This document shows positions 25,034 through 34,148 of a stretch of DNA of 64,000 bases, one piece after another (the stretch's first letter is position 1; each line of letters starts with the position of its first letter). Made by a program: the position numbers and the translations under genes. The DNA comes from Anaerolineae bacterium. Its GTDB lineage: Bacteria > Chloroflexota > Anaerolineae > Aggregatilineales > UBA2796. The stretch is from NCBI GenBank assembly GCA_019637615.1, contig JAHBVJ010000029.1:1-64000 (forward strand), read 5' to 3'. The notes under the pieces are model-generated. The model ran no database searches, was not told where the DNA came from, and saw only the letters and a program-made list of their open reading frames with translations.

Positions 25034-26524
25034 ATGTTCACCAACGCCACCCGCGATCTTGACCAACTACGCCAAGCCATCTACGGCAGCGCTGTGATTA
25101 ACCCCGCCGTCGCCGCCCCGATGACCGTCAATCCGCTCCTGCATCCCGCTGGCGACGCCCGTCCCAACAGCATCGCCGTGGAAGGCGGCGCGTTCGGGGA
25201 TGAAGGCAAAGGCCGCATCGTGGACGAAGTCTGCACCACGCTGGCGGCGAGCGGCAAGCACCTATTCGTTTATCGCTGGAATGGCGGCGCGAACGCTGGT
25301 CATACCGTCGTGGTCGATAGCAAGAAAATTTCGCTGCATCAACTGCCCTCCGGCGTGCTGACCGAAAACGCCGATGTGATCCTCGGCAAAGGTATGGTGT
25401 TGCACCCCGGTGATCTGGTCACCGAGATCGAGGAGGTCAAGGGGCGTTTCGGCGGTTTCCCCGCCCATTTGCATATGGATGAGATGGCAGTGTTGGCCTT
25501 GGATACGCATCGCGCCTTCGAGGGAGCCTTGAAGAAGTGGGAAGCGGGCGGCCTCGGCTCCACCGGACGTGGCATCGCGCCCGCCTACGCCGATGTGCTG
25601 TTCCGTCACCCGATGCGCCTGCGCGATCTGATTGCCAGCGATTGGCGCGAACGGCTCGGCAAGCATTACGACCTTTACGAAGCATTTTTACGCGGCCTTG
25701 GTCAAGAGTTAGCCACCAGCACGGTGACGGCGCTCAAAAAGTCTGCGCAGCCGCCAACCGTCGGCACGAAAGCCGAATTTCTGGATCGGCTGGCGGCACA
25801 AGTCAGCGCCATCGCGCCCTACATTCACAGCGTCTACGATCTGGTGCGGCAAGGCTGGCATGATCTCGCGTCGGCGTGGGTCTTCGAAGGTGCGCAAGCC
25901 GTCGGCCTCGATTCGCGCTACGGTGTGTATCCCGACATCACCGCGTCCGATCCCACCTTCGACGGTATCTTGCCATCCACCGAGGGCATTGTCGAAGCGG
26001 CAGATGTCGCGGTGCGGGCGGGCGCGGTCAAAGCGACCTACACATCAACGGTAGGCACGCGCCGCGTCCCGACCATGATGGAGAATCCGTTGGCGCAGCG
26101 CATCCGTGACGATGCCCACGAGTACGGCGCAACCACAGGCCGTCCGCGCGACATCGCCTACATCGATCTGCCGTGCTTGGGCTTCTATGCCCGCGTCAGC
26201 CGCATGACGCACCTGATCCTCACACATCTCGACATCGCCTACACGGACGTGCCGATCCGCGTCTGCACGCACTACACGGATTCTCGCACTGGCGCTCCCG
26301 CCGATTACCGCCCCGATCAGGAATTCCTGAACACGGTGACGCCGAATTATGTCGATCTCCCATCGTGGGACGGCAGAGCCATCCTCAACGCGACAGACAT
26401 CGCCAAACTACCCACACCCGCGTTGCAGTACATTGACTTCCTGACACAAGCGCTGGCGACCAATGCGCTGTTCGGCACGACTGGCCCCGAACGCGATGCC
26501 CTGATCTCGTGGCTGCCAGCATAA
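25034..26524 (+). CDS. purA: Divergent adenylosuccinate synthetase
   Basis: This enzyme makes adenylosuccinate from IMP, aspartate and GTP. The catalytic P-loop region reads VEGGAFGDEGKGRIVDEV, with the essential Asp retained; NGGANAGHTVV holds the active-site His. GSTGRGIAPAYAD, TTGRPRD and LTHLDIAYTDVPIRVC are family blocks. It is atypical: 496 residues rather than about 430, an N-terminal extension of about 45 residues, Phe where most PurA have Trp (QWGDEGKG), and TSTVGTRRVPTM instead of the usual glycine-rich RVGxGPFPTE loop. It lies directly after purB. Confidence 0.85.
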   Translation: MFTNATRDLDQLRQAIYGSAVINPAVAAPMTVNPLLHPAGDARPNSIAVEGGAFGDEGKGRIVDEVCTTLAASGKHLFVYRWNGGANAGHTVVVDSKKISLHQLPSGVLTENADVILGKGMVLHPGDLVTEIEEVKGRFGGFPAHLHMDEMAVLALDTHRAFEGALKKWEAGGLGSTGRGIAPAYADVLFRHPMRLRDLIASDWRERLGKHYDLYEAFLRGLGQELATSTVTALKKSAQPPTVGTKAEFLDRLAAQVSAIAPYIHSVYDLVRQGWHDLASAWVFEGAQAVGLDSRYGVYPDITASDPTFDGILPSTEGIVEAADVAVRAGAVKATYTSTVGTRRVPTMMENPLAQRIRDDAHEYGATTGRPRDIAYIDLPCLGFYARVSRMTHLILTHLDIAYTDVPIRVCTHYTDSRTGAPADYRPDQEFLNTVTPNYVDLPSWDGRAILNATDIAKLPTPALQYIDFLTQALATNALFGTTGPERDALISWLPA

Positions 26525-26592
26525 CCGCTATACAATGCAAAAGGCTCGTGTTCATGTGCTAAAATGAATATGTGATACATGAGGTGAGTGAC

Positions 26593-26826
26593 ATGAGCCT
26601 TAATGATTTGCTCTTGGAATTGGATCGGCTGACGCGCGCCGAAAAACTACACGTTATCCAACATTTAGCGCATGAGTTAGAAAGCGAAGAACGCGTAACT
26701 GCACAAGTTGGAGAAAGCAAGTTGGGCAAACAATATGATGTTTGGTCTCCACAAGATGCGGGTGGTGCAGTAGCTACGCTTCATAGATTATTGCAAGAAC
26801 ACGATCAAGACAATCATGACGACTAG
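26593..26826 (+). CDS. Small acidic helical protein paired with a retropepsin-like protease
   Basis: 77 residues (SLNDLLLELDRLTRAEKLHV...), helical and charged, with no known domain that I can name. It resembles small antitoxin/addiction-component-like proteins in size and position. GAGGTGA precedes the ATG at 26593. The stop lies 11 bases inside the next gene. The pair is AT-richer than purA upstream and the kinase downstream, which suggests a transferred two-gene unit. Confidence 0.6.
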   Translation: MSLNDLLLELDRLTRAEKLHVIQHLAHELESEERVTAQVGESKLGKQYDVWSPQDAGGAVATLHRLLQEHDQDNHDD

Positions 26827-27238
26827 TCGACGCTTTGCGTATACAGCCTTGACTAATGCTTTGGATGAAACTGTTTTTCGCCCTCTGTTGACCATTGATT
26901 TGATCTATCATTCCCGAACTATTACTGCTACAGGACTTCTAGACTCTGGCGCAGATGTAAATGTACTGCCGTATGGACTAGGAGCCGCACTAGGATTAGT
27001 TTGGGAAGAGCAACGTTACGAAATTGCACTAACCGGTAATCTTGCTAACTTCAGTGCGCGAGGCGTAATAATGACCGCAAAGTTGGGCGATTTTTCGCCT
27101 GTAAATCTAGCCTTTGCTTGGTCTCGTGCTGAACAAGCCCCACTCATTTTTGGGCAAACTAACTTTTTTGAGGTATTTGAAATCTGCTTTAATCGTCCCG
27201 AAGGATACTTTTCGATAACTCAAGCAGATGCTAAATAG
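26816..27238 (+). CDS. Retropepsin-like clan AA aspartic protease
   Basis: 140 residues with the single-domain retropepsin motif GLLDSGADVNVLPYGLG (DSGA catalytic triad) at about residues 42-57. A hydrophobic ILG-like strand (APLIFGQTNFF) towards the C-terminus matches the second conserved element. Bacterial members probably act as homodimers; substrates are mostly unknown. It overlaps the upstream small gene by 11 bases, so the two are translationally coupled. Confidence 0.75.
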   Translation: MTTSRRFAYTALTNALDETVFRPLLTIDLIYHSRTITATGLLDSGADVNVLPYGLGAALGLVWEEQRYEIALTGNLANFSARGVIMTAKLGDFSPVNLAFAWSRAEQAPLIFGQTNFFEVFEICFNRPEGYFSITQADAK

Positions 27239-27332
27239 CTTTCGCAAGCCATCTTACCTTTTGGCAGGCTTGGGACGACGCTAGGTACAATTAGCCATAA
27301 TTTTCATATCGTGTTGGAACGTGCGGCTTGTC

Positions 27333-27686
27333 ATGGCAACCATCCTATATGTCGAGGATCATCCCCCTGCCCAACTGCTGATGAAAGCCATCATCAACGA
27401 GATGACGACGCACGCACTCTATGCTGCAAATTCGGGCGCGGAAGCACGCACCATCACGCTGGCGCAACACCCCGATCTGTACATCATCGATCTCGACCTG
27501 CCGGATACGGATGGCATCAGTTTGGCGGCGGAACTGCGCAAACTGCACCTCGCGCCGGTGCTGTTGGTCTCGGCTTACGCGGAATCGGTCAAAGAATCCG
27601 ATATGAGCGCCAACATTCTCGCTTACCTAGCCAAACCCTTGGATCCCGACGATGTGGAAATTGCTGTTCGACGCGCCTTGGCCTGA
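27333..27686 (+). CDS. Single-domain response regulator (CheY-like)
   Basis: 117 residues comprising only a receiver: ILYVEDHPPA, phospho-acceptor Asp in YIIDLDLPDTDG, Ser in LLVSAYAE and Lys in LAYLAKPLDPDD. There is no output domain, so it acts by protein-protein interaction. It overlaps the following kinase gene by 35 bases. The ATG at 27333 is preferred because ATILYVEDH starts right after it. Confidence 0.92.
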   Translation: MATILYVEDHPPAQLLMKAIINEMTTHALYAANSGAEARTITLAQHPDLYIIDLDLPDTDGISLAAELRKLHLAPVLLVSAYAESVKESDMSANILAYLAKPLDPDDVEIAVRRALA

Positions 27687-28905
27687 TCAATACGATTTGC
27701 CGGAAGCGGTGCGCCAGCAAGCCTTGCTCCGCATCCGCCGTTACTGGCGCTGGCTGATCGCGCCGCTGATCCTCGCGGAACTGCTGCTGTGGGCGGTCGC
27801 GCGTCCACAGGGCGTGCCATCCGCCAACGCCTACGCCGTGCCGCCGCTGCTCTTGAGTCTAGCCTTCGCGTTGGGGCAGATTCCGCGCTTGGAAACCTTC
27901 TGGCTGATCGCGATGGTCGGGCTGTTCGTGCTGCACGGGATGCTGATCAAAGGCTTGGGCGGCGTCACGGGCATCAGTTTCATCCTGCCCTATACCTTCG
28001 CCTCCCTGATCATGGCAGGGCGGCGGCGCGTGTTCGTGCAAGCCGTGTGCGTGGTGGCCTTCTGGTACAGCTTGATCTACGAGGTCGTCGCACAGACGCC
28101 GGGACTCTCGCCGCCGCGCTACTTCTTGGTCAGCTACAACATCCTGATGGCAACGCTGATCTTTCAGGGGCTGCGTTTCCTCAGCCGCTTAGGCATCGAG
28201 CTGAATTCGGCCTATGTCGCGGAGGAAGTCACGCAGCGTAGTCAGCAGTTCCTCGCCCGCGTCAGCCACGAACTCCGCACGCCCTTGAACTCGGTCTTAG
28301 GATTCGCCAAGATGCTGCGTCGTGGGCAAAACCTGACGGAAACGCAGCAGAGCTACATGCAGCAGATCGTGGAAGAAGGCGAGCAGTTGAACCACTTGGT
28401 CAGCGATCTGCTCGACAGCGCGCACTTGGCGACGGGCAAACTCACCCTGACTTTGGCTCCCTGCCAGCTCAATGAAGTTTGCACCGCCGTTGCCAACGAA
28501 ATCCGCACGCTGATCAAGCCGGGCGTCTCGCTCAAGGTCGAACTCGCTGACGGCTTGCCCACCGTCATGGCGGATTCGCTGCGTGTCGGGCAGATCGTCC
28601 GTAATCTGGTCGCCAACGCCGTCAAGTACACGCCAGCGGGCGAGATCGCCATTCGCACGGCGTTGCATGGGATGACGGCGCAAGTTAGCGTCAGCGATAC
28701 CGGCTCCGGCATCCCCGATGAGCAGCAGCAGTTGGTCTTCGTGCCCTTCGTCAAGCTGGATAATCGCAGCGCGGGGGTTGGTTTGGGGCTGGACATCGCG
28801 CAGCAGTTGGCGCGGCTGCATGGGGGCGTGATCAAGCTGCACAGCACGCTCGGTCAGGGCAGCACGTTCACGCTCGAACTGCCGCTTTCCAGAACCGCTT
28901 CATGA
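27652..28905 (+). CDS. Membrane sensor histidine kinase
   Basis: 417 residues. The N-terminal 180 hold five or six hydrophobic segments (LIAPLILAELLLWAVA to YNILMATLIFQGL) with very short loops, so sensing is probably intramembrane. HisKA follows (FLARVSHELRTPLNSVLGFA) and then HATPase_c with LVANAVKYTP, DTGSGIPDE and GVGLGLDIA. The gene begins inside the receiver gene, so the two proteins are made together and are likely partners. Confidence 0.92.
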   Translation: MWKLLFDAPWPDQYDLPEAVRQQALLRIRRYWRWLIAPLILAELLLWAVARPQGVPSANAYAVPPLLLSLAFALGQIPRLETFWLIAMVGLFVLHGMLIKGLGGVTGISFILPYTFASLIMAGRRRVFVQAVCVVAFWYSLIYEVVAQTPGLSPPRYFLVSYNILMATLIFQGLRFLSRLGIELNSAYVAEEVTQRSQQFLARVSHELRTPLNSVLGFAKMLRRGQNLTETQQSYMQQIVEEGEQLNHLVSDLLDSAHLATGKLTLTLAPCQLNEVCTAVANEIRTLIKPGVSLKVELADGLPTVMADSLRVGQIVRNLVANAVKYTPAGEIAIRTALHGMTAQVSVSDTGSGIPDEQQQLVFVPFVKLDNRSAGVGLGLDIAQQLARLHGGVIKLHSTLGQGSTFTLELPLSRTAS

Positions 28906-28914
28906 GGGTTGCCC

Positions 28915-29523
28915 ATGCCGCAATTTCATTTCGCGCCAGAAGCATGTGCGCTGATTGTCGTTGATGTGCAGGTGGATTTCTGTTCACCTACTGGCAGTAC
29001 AGCCAGACGCGGCAAACCAAACACCCGAATGCAAACCCTGCCGGACAAAATCAACGCCTTTGTGCGAGAAATCTACGGCTTGGGCGTGCTGCTGGTCTAT
29101 GTAAAGTCGGTTTTCAACGAAGCGCGTCTAGCACCGAACGTTCGGTTTTTCAATGCGATGAAGGGGATCAAACGGCCTACGCAGGAAGGCAGTGGCGGTG
29201 AAGAATTCGACAGGCTGGACATCCCCGCCGATGCCATGATCATCCAGAAAGAGGCGGCTGATCCCTTCACGGCGACCAACCTAAAACATATCCTAGACGA
29301 GCGCCATATTCATACTGTGCTGATCTGCGGCGTGCGTACCGAAATATGCATCGATGCGACAGCGCGGAAAGCCTTTGTGGAAGGCTACAACGTCATCGTC
29401 ATCTCTGATCTGGTTGCCACCCGCGATGACAATGCCAACGATGAGCAGTATGCCTTACGCTACATCGATGCTTATGTGGGCTTTGTGATGAATACCGCAC
29501 AAGTCAAACAAGTCTTAAGTTGA
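28915..29523 (+). CDS. Isochorismatase-family cysteine hydrolase
   Basis: 202 residues. The Cys-Asp-Lys triad of the nicotinamidase/isochorismatase family is visible: Asp in LIVVDVQVDF, Lys in MIIQKEAADPF and Cys in GVRTEICIDATARKA. The family hydrolyses amides such as nicotinamide, N-carbamoyl compounds or ureidoacrylate; the substrate here is not readable. The ATG at 28915 follows GAGGG by about 6 bases and lies 9 bases after the kinase stop, so it is probably co-transcribed with the two-component pair. Confidence 0.9.
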   Translation: MPQFHFAPEACALIVVDVQVDFCSPTGSTARRGKPNTRMQTLPDKINAFVREIYGLGVLLVYVKSVFNEARLAPNVRFFNAMKGIKRPTQEGSGGEEFDRLDIPADAMIIQKEAADPFTATNLKHILDERHIHTVLICGVRTEICIDATARKAFVEGYNVIVISDLVATRDDNANDEQYALRYIDAYVGFVMNTAQVKQVLS

Positions 29524-29558
29524 CGCGAGAGATTCTCTGCTTCGCGCATCGAGTCGCC

Positions 29559-30386
29559 CTACATCCACCGCATCCCGATGGCGACCAGCGCCACCAGCGC
29601 GAAGCCATAAATCATCTCCCAGATACCAATGACTTTGGCGGGCACTGGCCTCCGCCAAGCCGACAGCCCGCGCCCCGCTCTGAACAGCAGCAGTCCGAGC
29701 GCCACCAGCGTCAGCCAGTGCGTCCCACCGCCAGCCACCAGCACCGCACCGATCACCAGCCCGACGCCATGCGCCGCGATCACGCCCGCATGGTTGATCG
29801 CTTCGCCGCGTTCCAAGCGCAGCCGTGCCCGCACGTACAAAATCGACGGTACACTGCGCAACGCGAGGATCAGCCACAGCGTGAAGGCGGCGAGATAATG
29901 ATCGCCACTCGCCAGCACGATTGCGGCGGCGGTCGCGCCCAACACCACCGCTCCGATCAGTTCTGGCAGCATCTCGCGCCCCTGATTGCGGCTGGCAGCG
30001 CCGATCTGGAACAGTGCGAACGGCACAGCGGCGAGGATCGGCAGCCAGAACGGATGCGGACTGAGGACGAATGCCACCAGCAGCGCGATCAACGCCACCG
30101 TCGCATACAGCAGCGCGAAGCGTTCCGCCCACCGCGTGCGCGGATAGCGTTTGCCCTTCTGCCAATCTTTGATCGCCACCTTCAGCGGTTGGTTAAGCAG
30201 GAACACGCCCAGCGCCGACACGCTCAAAGCGATGCCTGCCCACGATGGCGCGATCCACAGTCCTAGCACGATTGGCTCCAGCAAAAAGCCCCACCCGCCG
30301 TGCTCGGTCGGCAGCGCAATCGACTTCAGCCGCCCGCCCGCTGCTGCTTTCGCCTTACGGATTACAGGTTCGGTGATTTCTGCCAC
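29559..30386 (-). CDS. YwiC-like integral membrane protein
   Basis: About 275 residues with eight or more hydrophobic segments. The conserved opening LPTEHGGWGFLLEPIVLG is the hallmark of the YwiC-like family (PF14256), whose function is not established. I prefer the GTG at 30386 (VAEITEPV) because GAGAGGGAG sits about 9 bases upstream; the frame stays open to 30461. It converges on the cysteine hydrolase gene. Confidence 0.82.
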   Translation of the reverse strand: MAEITEPVIRKAKAAAGGRLKSIALPTEHGGWGFLLEPIVLGLWIAPSWAGIALSVSALGVFLLNQPLKVAIKDWQKGKRYPRTRWAERFALLYATVALIALLVAFVLSPHPFWLPILAAVPFALFQIGAASRNQGREMLPELIGAVVLGATAAAIVLASGDHYLAAFTLWLILALRSVPSILYVRARLRLERGEAINHAGVIAAHGVGLVIGAVLVAGGGTHWLTLVALGLLLFRAGRGLSAWRRPVPAKVIGIWEMIYGFALVALVAIGMRWM

Positions 30387-30611
30387 GATCCGCGCTCCCT
30401 CTCTCGATGCTTGTGGGCAGTGTACCAGAGTCATCGAGGGCTGATAACTGCTAAATGTCACAAATTTCTGGGTGGCGATGGTATTCCTGATCAGGGCTGA
30501 AAATTACGCGCGTATTGCAAGCGTCAGGATGGCATCAGCCAATCGTCATCGAGTCGATGGTTGTGCGGTCGAGGGACTGCTTTCAACCCTCTCACCGCAA
30601 CGGGGATTGCC

Positions 30612-31436
30612 TCATGATGACGGGCGGAACGCGATGAATCGGTGCGCGAAGGCAGCGCGGAAACGTCGGATCGGGATCACGGCGTCGGCCTGCATCTCCG
30701 CCGACCGCCCTGACGGATTATGCAGCAGCAGATGTGTGCAGCCGCGATCCCACCGGAAGCCGTAAACCAGCACGAAATGCCCGTCATAGCGCCGCACGCG
30801 ATAATATGGACTGCCTTCCGGCTCCCCGATTTCGGGCGTCACCGCCGCCGCCACGCCCCACCCGTCGCGGATCGCCGCGCACACATCCAGCACCGACGCG
30901 TAAGCCATCCCGCGCACCGTCAGGCCGCGTGTTTCCGCCAGCTTGACCAAGCCCGCGTACAGCCAGCCCATATCTACGAATGCACCCGTTGCGTCGTGCG
31001 TGATGTAGCCGCCGTGCTGAATGCCCGCCTCGGTCAGCGCGAACATTGACTCACGCGGCGCGCTGCCAAAGCCATCGACTGCCATTTTCAGGCACGCGAT
31101 GGCGCACGCGCGGTGTGCCCAGAAGGTGTATGTATCGGGATCAGGCGCGCCGAACGTCGCCCACGCCGGATCGTCGCGCCCGTGCAGCTCATCGTGAATA
31201 TAGGCCTTGATGTGCTCCGGGCTGGCGAACTGCGCCACATAGGGGATTGGCATTGGCACGCGGTAATCGCCCGCTGGCAGCGTGCCGAGTGCCTGCCGTG
31301 CGCGCCACGCGTTCGGCACGCTCAAGATCGGGTCGATCAGCCTGTGCATCGTGCGCTGAAGCTGAATCCGGCGTGAACGGCGCGGGAAGGCCGACTCCGG
31401 CGTGGTATCGGTAGGCGTCTCTGCTGGTGATTTCAT
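30612..31436 (-). CDS. C39-like papain-fold peptidase domain protein
   Basis: 274 residues. PYVAQFASPEHIKAY, FWAHRACAIACLKMAVDG (candidate catalytic Cys), DGHFVLVYGF (His) and LHNPSG (Asn/Asp) follow the order of peptidase_C39-like cysteine proteases. There is no signal peptide and no ABC partner, unlike bacteriocin-processing C39 peptidases. The substrate is unknown. The ATG at 31436 begins a low-complexity Thr/Pro stretch, so the true start could be somewhat later. Confidence 0.75.
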   Translation of the reverse strand: MKSPAETPTDTTPESAFPRRSRRIQLQRTMHRLIDPILSVPNAWRARQALGTLPAGDYRVPMPIPYVAQFASPEHIKAYIHDELHGRDDPAWATFGAPDPDTYTFWAHRACAIACLKMAVDGFGSAPRESMFALTEAGIQHGGYITHDATGAFVDMGWLYAGLVKLAETRGLTVRGMAYASVLDVCAAIRDGWGVAAAVTPEIGEPEGSPYYRVRRYDGHFVLVYGFRWDRGCTHLLLHNPSGRSAEMQADAVIPIRRFRAAFAHRFIAFRPSS

Positions 31437-31497
31437 ACCGTTGATTGTGGCAAATGCCCGCGCGCCCCGCCACTACGCTTAGATGGCGCTCATCTGC

Positions 31498-33036
31498 CTA
31501 CTGATGCTTATACACACGCATATCCGAGCCATACGCCTCGAACGGGCGCACGATGATCGGGTCGCCGTACAACTGCTTGAAGGCGGCTTGCGGCTCCAGC
31601 GTCAAGCGCACGAAGCCTTCCATCGTGACGAGGTACGCAGGCTGCTTATCGAGGATCAATGGCGCTGGAATCGCGAAGTTCTGATCGCTGGCGACCAGTG
31701 CCGGATCGAGCGGATAATACTGGGCGGCGTCCGGCGTCACTAGTCCCACCATATCGATGATCCGCGCCCGCGTGAAATAGCCTATCGCGCCGATGTCCGC
31801 CGACGCCACCACCGTCTCGTCCGTGACGCCGTACTTTTCGCGTAGTTCGGTACCGACTTCCTGATACAGCAGCTCGATCTTGTGCCACGCCATCTTCGGC
31901 GCGGGGCGGTCGGGGCCATGATCAGGGTGCAGCGTCCACGCGTTCAACGACATCCCGATCCACGCCGCCCCCACTACCGCCAGCGCATACGGAAAGACGC
32001 GTCGTTTCGGCGTGATCACGTAGCACAGCCCTGCCAGCAAGCCCATCATCAGCGCGGGCATCGGCGGCGCGAGATACCAGCGAAAGATCAGCGGATTGGC
32101 GATGGCAAACACCGCGAAATACAACCACGGGTAGATCAAAAATGGCAGCAGACGCGGCAGTTTGCGCCCGACGTGCAGCAACCCGAACACGCTCAAGGTC
32201 AGGTATACCACAGCGGCGATCATCGTGCCCGTCGAGCCGACCGTATCGAACTCAAAAAACGGCGTCGAATACTGCTGCGTCAGCCGCACGAAGGCTTGCA
32301 GCGAATCGACCTTGTAGGCCACGATCTTGGCGGAAAAAGTGCGCGTAACGGGTGTCCCGAAATAGGCAAAGCTGAAGATCAGCCACGGCGTGATCACCAG
32401 CAGCGCGGCGATCCACGTCCGCCACGGCAGTCGCCTGATCAGTGCCCCGTCGCCCTTGCGCCACGCTTCCCACACCTGATGCAACCCCAACGGCGCGATC
32501 CACAAGGCGGCGTCGATGCGCGTCAGCAAGCCCAATCCCACCGCCACGCCCAGCCAGATCGGGCGGTCTTCGAGATAGCAATAGGTCGCCAGCACTATCC
32601 ACAAAATATTGACGCTGGTTTCCATCCCCCCGATAGCGAACGTCACGCTGATCGGCGCAATTGCCCACAGCACGCCGATCAGCGCCCCTGCCCACCGGTT
32701 GCCCGTCAAACGCCGCATAATCAGCAGCAGCAGCATCGCCGTCGCCGCGTCCGCCAGCGCGCTCACCGTCAGCGCATAATACGGGAAATCTTGCCCACCA
32801 ACCATCGCGCTGATTGCTGCCATCAGCACCGTGAACAGCGGCGTCGTGGTGCCAAGTACGCGCTCACCCTCGTTATACACGAAGCCTTTGCCTTCCACGA
32901 TATTGCGGCTGTAGCGGAACGTGATGAACGAGTCGTCCACGTTGCGCGGCGAGGGCAGAACGCGCGCGAAGATCGCGATCACGACGATAGCCAGCATCAA
33001 GGCGAGGTCAAGGCGGTTAAGGGGCGTTGCTTTCAT
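31498..33036 (-). CDS. GT-C fold membrane glycosyltransferase-like protein
   Basis: 512 residues with about ten to twelve membrane segments and an early lumenal loop NVDDSFITFRYSRNIVEG, where paired acidic residues occupy the place of the GT-C catalytic aspartate. GERVLGTTTPLFT is typical of bacterial ArnT/PMT/GT39-like proteins of unknown acceptor. It probably transfers a polyprenyl-phosphate-linked sugar to lipid or protein at the outer face of the membrane. The gene stands alone. Confidence 0.8.
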   Translation of the reverse strand: MKATPLNRLDLALMLAIVVIAIFARVLPSPRNVDDSFITFRYSRNIVEGKGFVYNEGERVLGTTTPLFTVLMAAISAMVGGQDFPYYALTVSALADAATAMLLLLIMRRLTGNRWAGALIGVLWAIAPISVTFAIGGMETSVNILWIVLATYCYLEDRPIWLGVAVGLGLLTRIDAALWIAPLGLHQVWEAWRKGDGALIRRLPWRTWIAALLVITPWLIFSFAYFGTPVTRTFSAKIVAYKVDSLQAFVRLTQQYSTPFFEFDTVGSTGTMIAAVVYLTLSVFGLLHVGRKLPRLLPFLIYPWLYFAVFAIANPLIFRWYLAPPMPALMMGLLAGLCYVITPKRRVFPYALAVVGAAWIGMSLNAWTLHPDHGPDRPAPKMAWHKIELLYQEVGTELREKYGVTDETVVASADIGAIGYFTRARIIDMVGLVTPDAAQYYPLDPALVASDQNFAIPAPLILDKQPAYLVTMEGFVRLTLEPQAAFKQLYGDPIIVRPFEAYGSDMRVYKHQ

Positions 33037-33074
33037 GCGTCTAGATTTCTATTTTTCTCTCGAATTGTCTTTCC

Positions 33075-33111
33075 TAAGGACTAAGCACCCAGCACTAAGC
33101 ACTTATTCTCC
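33075..33111 (+). repeat. Degenerate heptamer repeat, locus 1
   Basis: CTAAGCA-CCCAGCA-CTAAGCA-CTT repeats with 7-base periodicity in the 76-base gap between the glycosyltransferase and nucleotidyltransferase genes. It matches the arrays at 41.9-42.0 kb and 54.9 kb. Confidence 0.7.
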
Positions 33112-33112
33112 C

Positions 33113-33910
33113 TCACAACCGATCACTCATGATGTGATCGATCATGAAACTGACGAATCGGCGCGTTTCCGGCAGTGTGGCGGCATCATCGGCCTGTTCG
33201 CGCCATGCGCTGCGCCACGCCACCGCGTTCCTGATCACGGGTGCCCACGCTGGCAGTTGATCCGCCGCCCATGCCGCCGCTTTGAGCTTGGTAGTCTGCT
33301 CCCCGTGCGTCACGGTGTAATAGGCGCGGCACAGCGTCAGGATCGCGTAGGCTTGCGCTCCCCGACGATCAATATGGTCGATCCATTCGCGCCAGCCGTC
33401 CACATGCTCCTTCACCACTTGGATGAAGTCTTGCCTGCTCGTCGGCGCGATGATCTCCGTCGGCGGTGGGCCGAACAACGCTACGCCTTTTTCGCGCACG
33501 GTGTGCCAGTTCACCAGCCATGCCCGCCCGCCTTCGATGATATGGAACGGTTCGCCCGGACTGATGATCCCGATCTTGCTCATCTCGGTTTTGAACGTTT
33601 TCAGCGCGTGCAGCGACAAATACGCGATCTCCAGCCGCCCTTCCCGCTGTGGATGTTCGCTTGCCCACTGCTTGTGCATGGCGTCTAGGGCGTCGAATTC
33701 GCGCTGTTCAAGGTCGTCCGTCAGCGCCACCATCAGATCGATGTCGCTGATCGCGTCGTCAAAATCGCCCGTCACCAGCGATCCGTATAGATACACGCCG
33801 ACTAGCTTGCCGCCGAGGATCGTCTGCATAGCGGTGACGAGCCTCGCCAGCAGGTCATTGATGGGCAGATACACCGTTGGCTGTTGTGCATTCATGCGTT
33901 GCTCGGACAT
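33113..33910 (-). CDS. Aminoglycoside adenylyltransferase-like nucleotidyltransferase (DUF4111)
   Basis: 265 residues. The N-terminal nucleotidyltransferase motif VYLYGSLVTGDFDDAISDID gives the GS...D-x-D metal ligands, and the rest matches the DUF4111 C-domain of the ANT(3'')/AadA type. AadA relatives adenylate streptomycin or spectinomycin, but many chromosomal homologues have no known resistance role. The ATG at 33910 was chosen over the frame opening at 33985; 33895 is also possible. Confidence 0.82.
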   Translation of the reverse strand: MSEQRMNAQQPTVYLPINDLLARLVTAMQTILGGKLVGVYLYGSLVTGDFDDAISDIDLMVALTDDLEQREFDALDAMHKQWASEHPQREGRLEIAYLSLHALKTFKTEMSKIGIISPGEPFHIIEGGRAWLVNWHTVREKGVALFGPPPTEIIAPTSRQDFIQVVKEHVDGWREWIDHIDRRGAQAYAILTLCRAYYTVTHGEQTTKLKAAAWAADQLPAWAPVIRNAVAWRSAWREQADDAATLPETRRFVSFMIDHIMSDRL

Positions 33911-34046
33911 TATTGTACGTTCATAATCATAGCCAGCTAAGTATATCCTGAACGCTTCGCCCCTCACATCAGCGTCCCGTAACACTCAGCGCGCTGGCTT
34001 GCCTGAGAAAATCATCAAAGCTTCATAACATTTACAGGTAAAGGAA

Positions 34047-34075
34047 TTGCAGAACGCGTTATAACACGCTATGCT
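34047..34075 (+). promoter_or_regulatory. Putative sigma70 promoter of the Ser/Thr kinase gene
   Basis: TTGCAG (34047-34052), 17 bases, TATGCT (34070-34075). The kinase GTG lies 73 bases further on, giving a leader of about 65 bases. Confidence 0.5.
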
Positions 34076-34148
34076 TACGACGGGCTTGCGTATGGTTGAT
34101 CATTGTTCTATTAATTGGCATTCAACGTCTTAACTCGCGGTAATTTTT

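Noticed and set aside
25034..26524. PurZ-like 2-aminoadenine (Z-genome) enzyme
   Set aside because: The catalytic Asp of GDEGKG is retained, whereas PurZ replaces it; no phage genes are nearby and purB is adjacent.
31882..33084. Plus-strand frame of 400 codons opposite the glycosyltransferase-like gene
   Set aside because: Very Arg/Gln/His-rich low-complexity translation, antisense to a membrane protein with clear helices.
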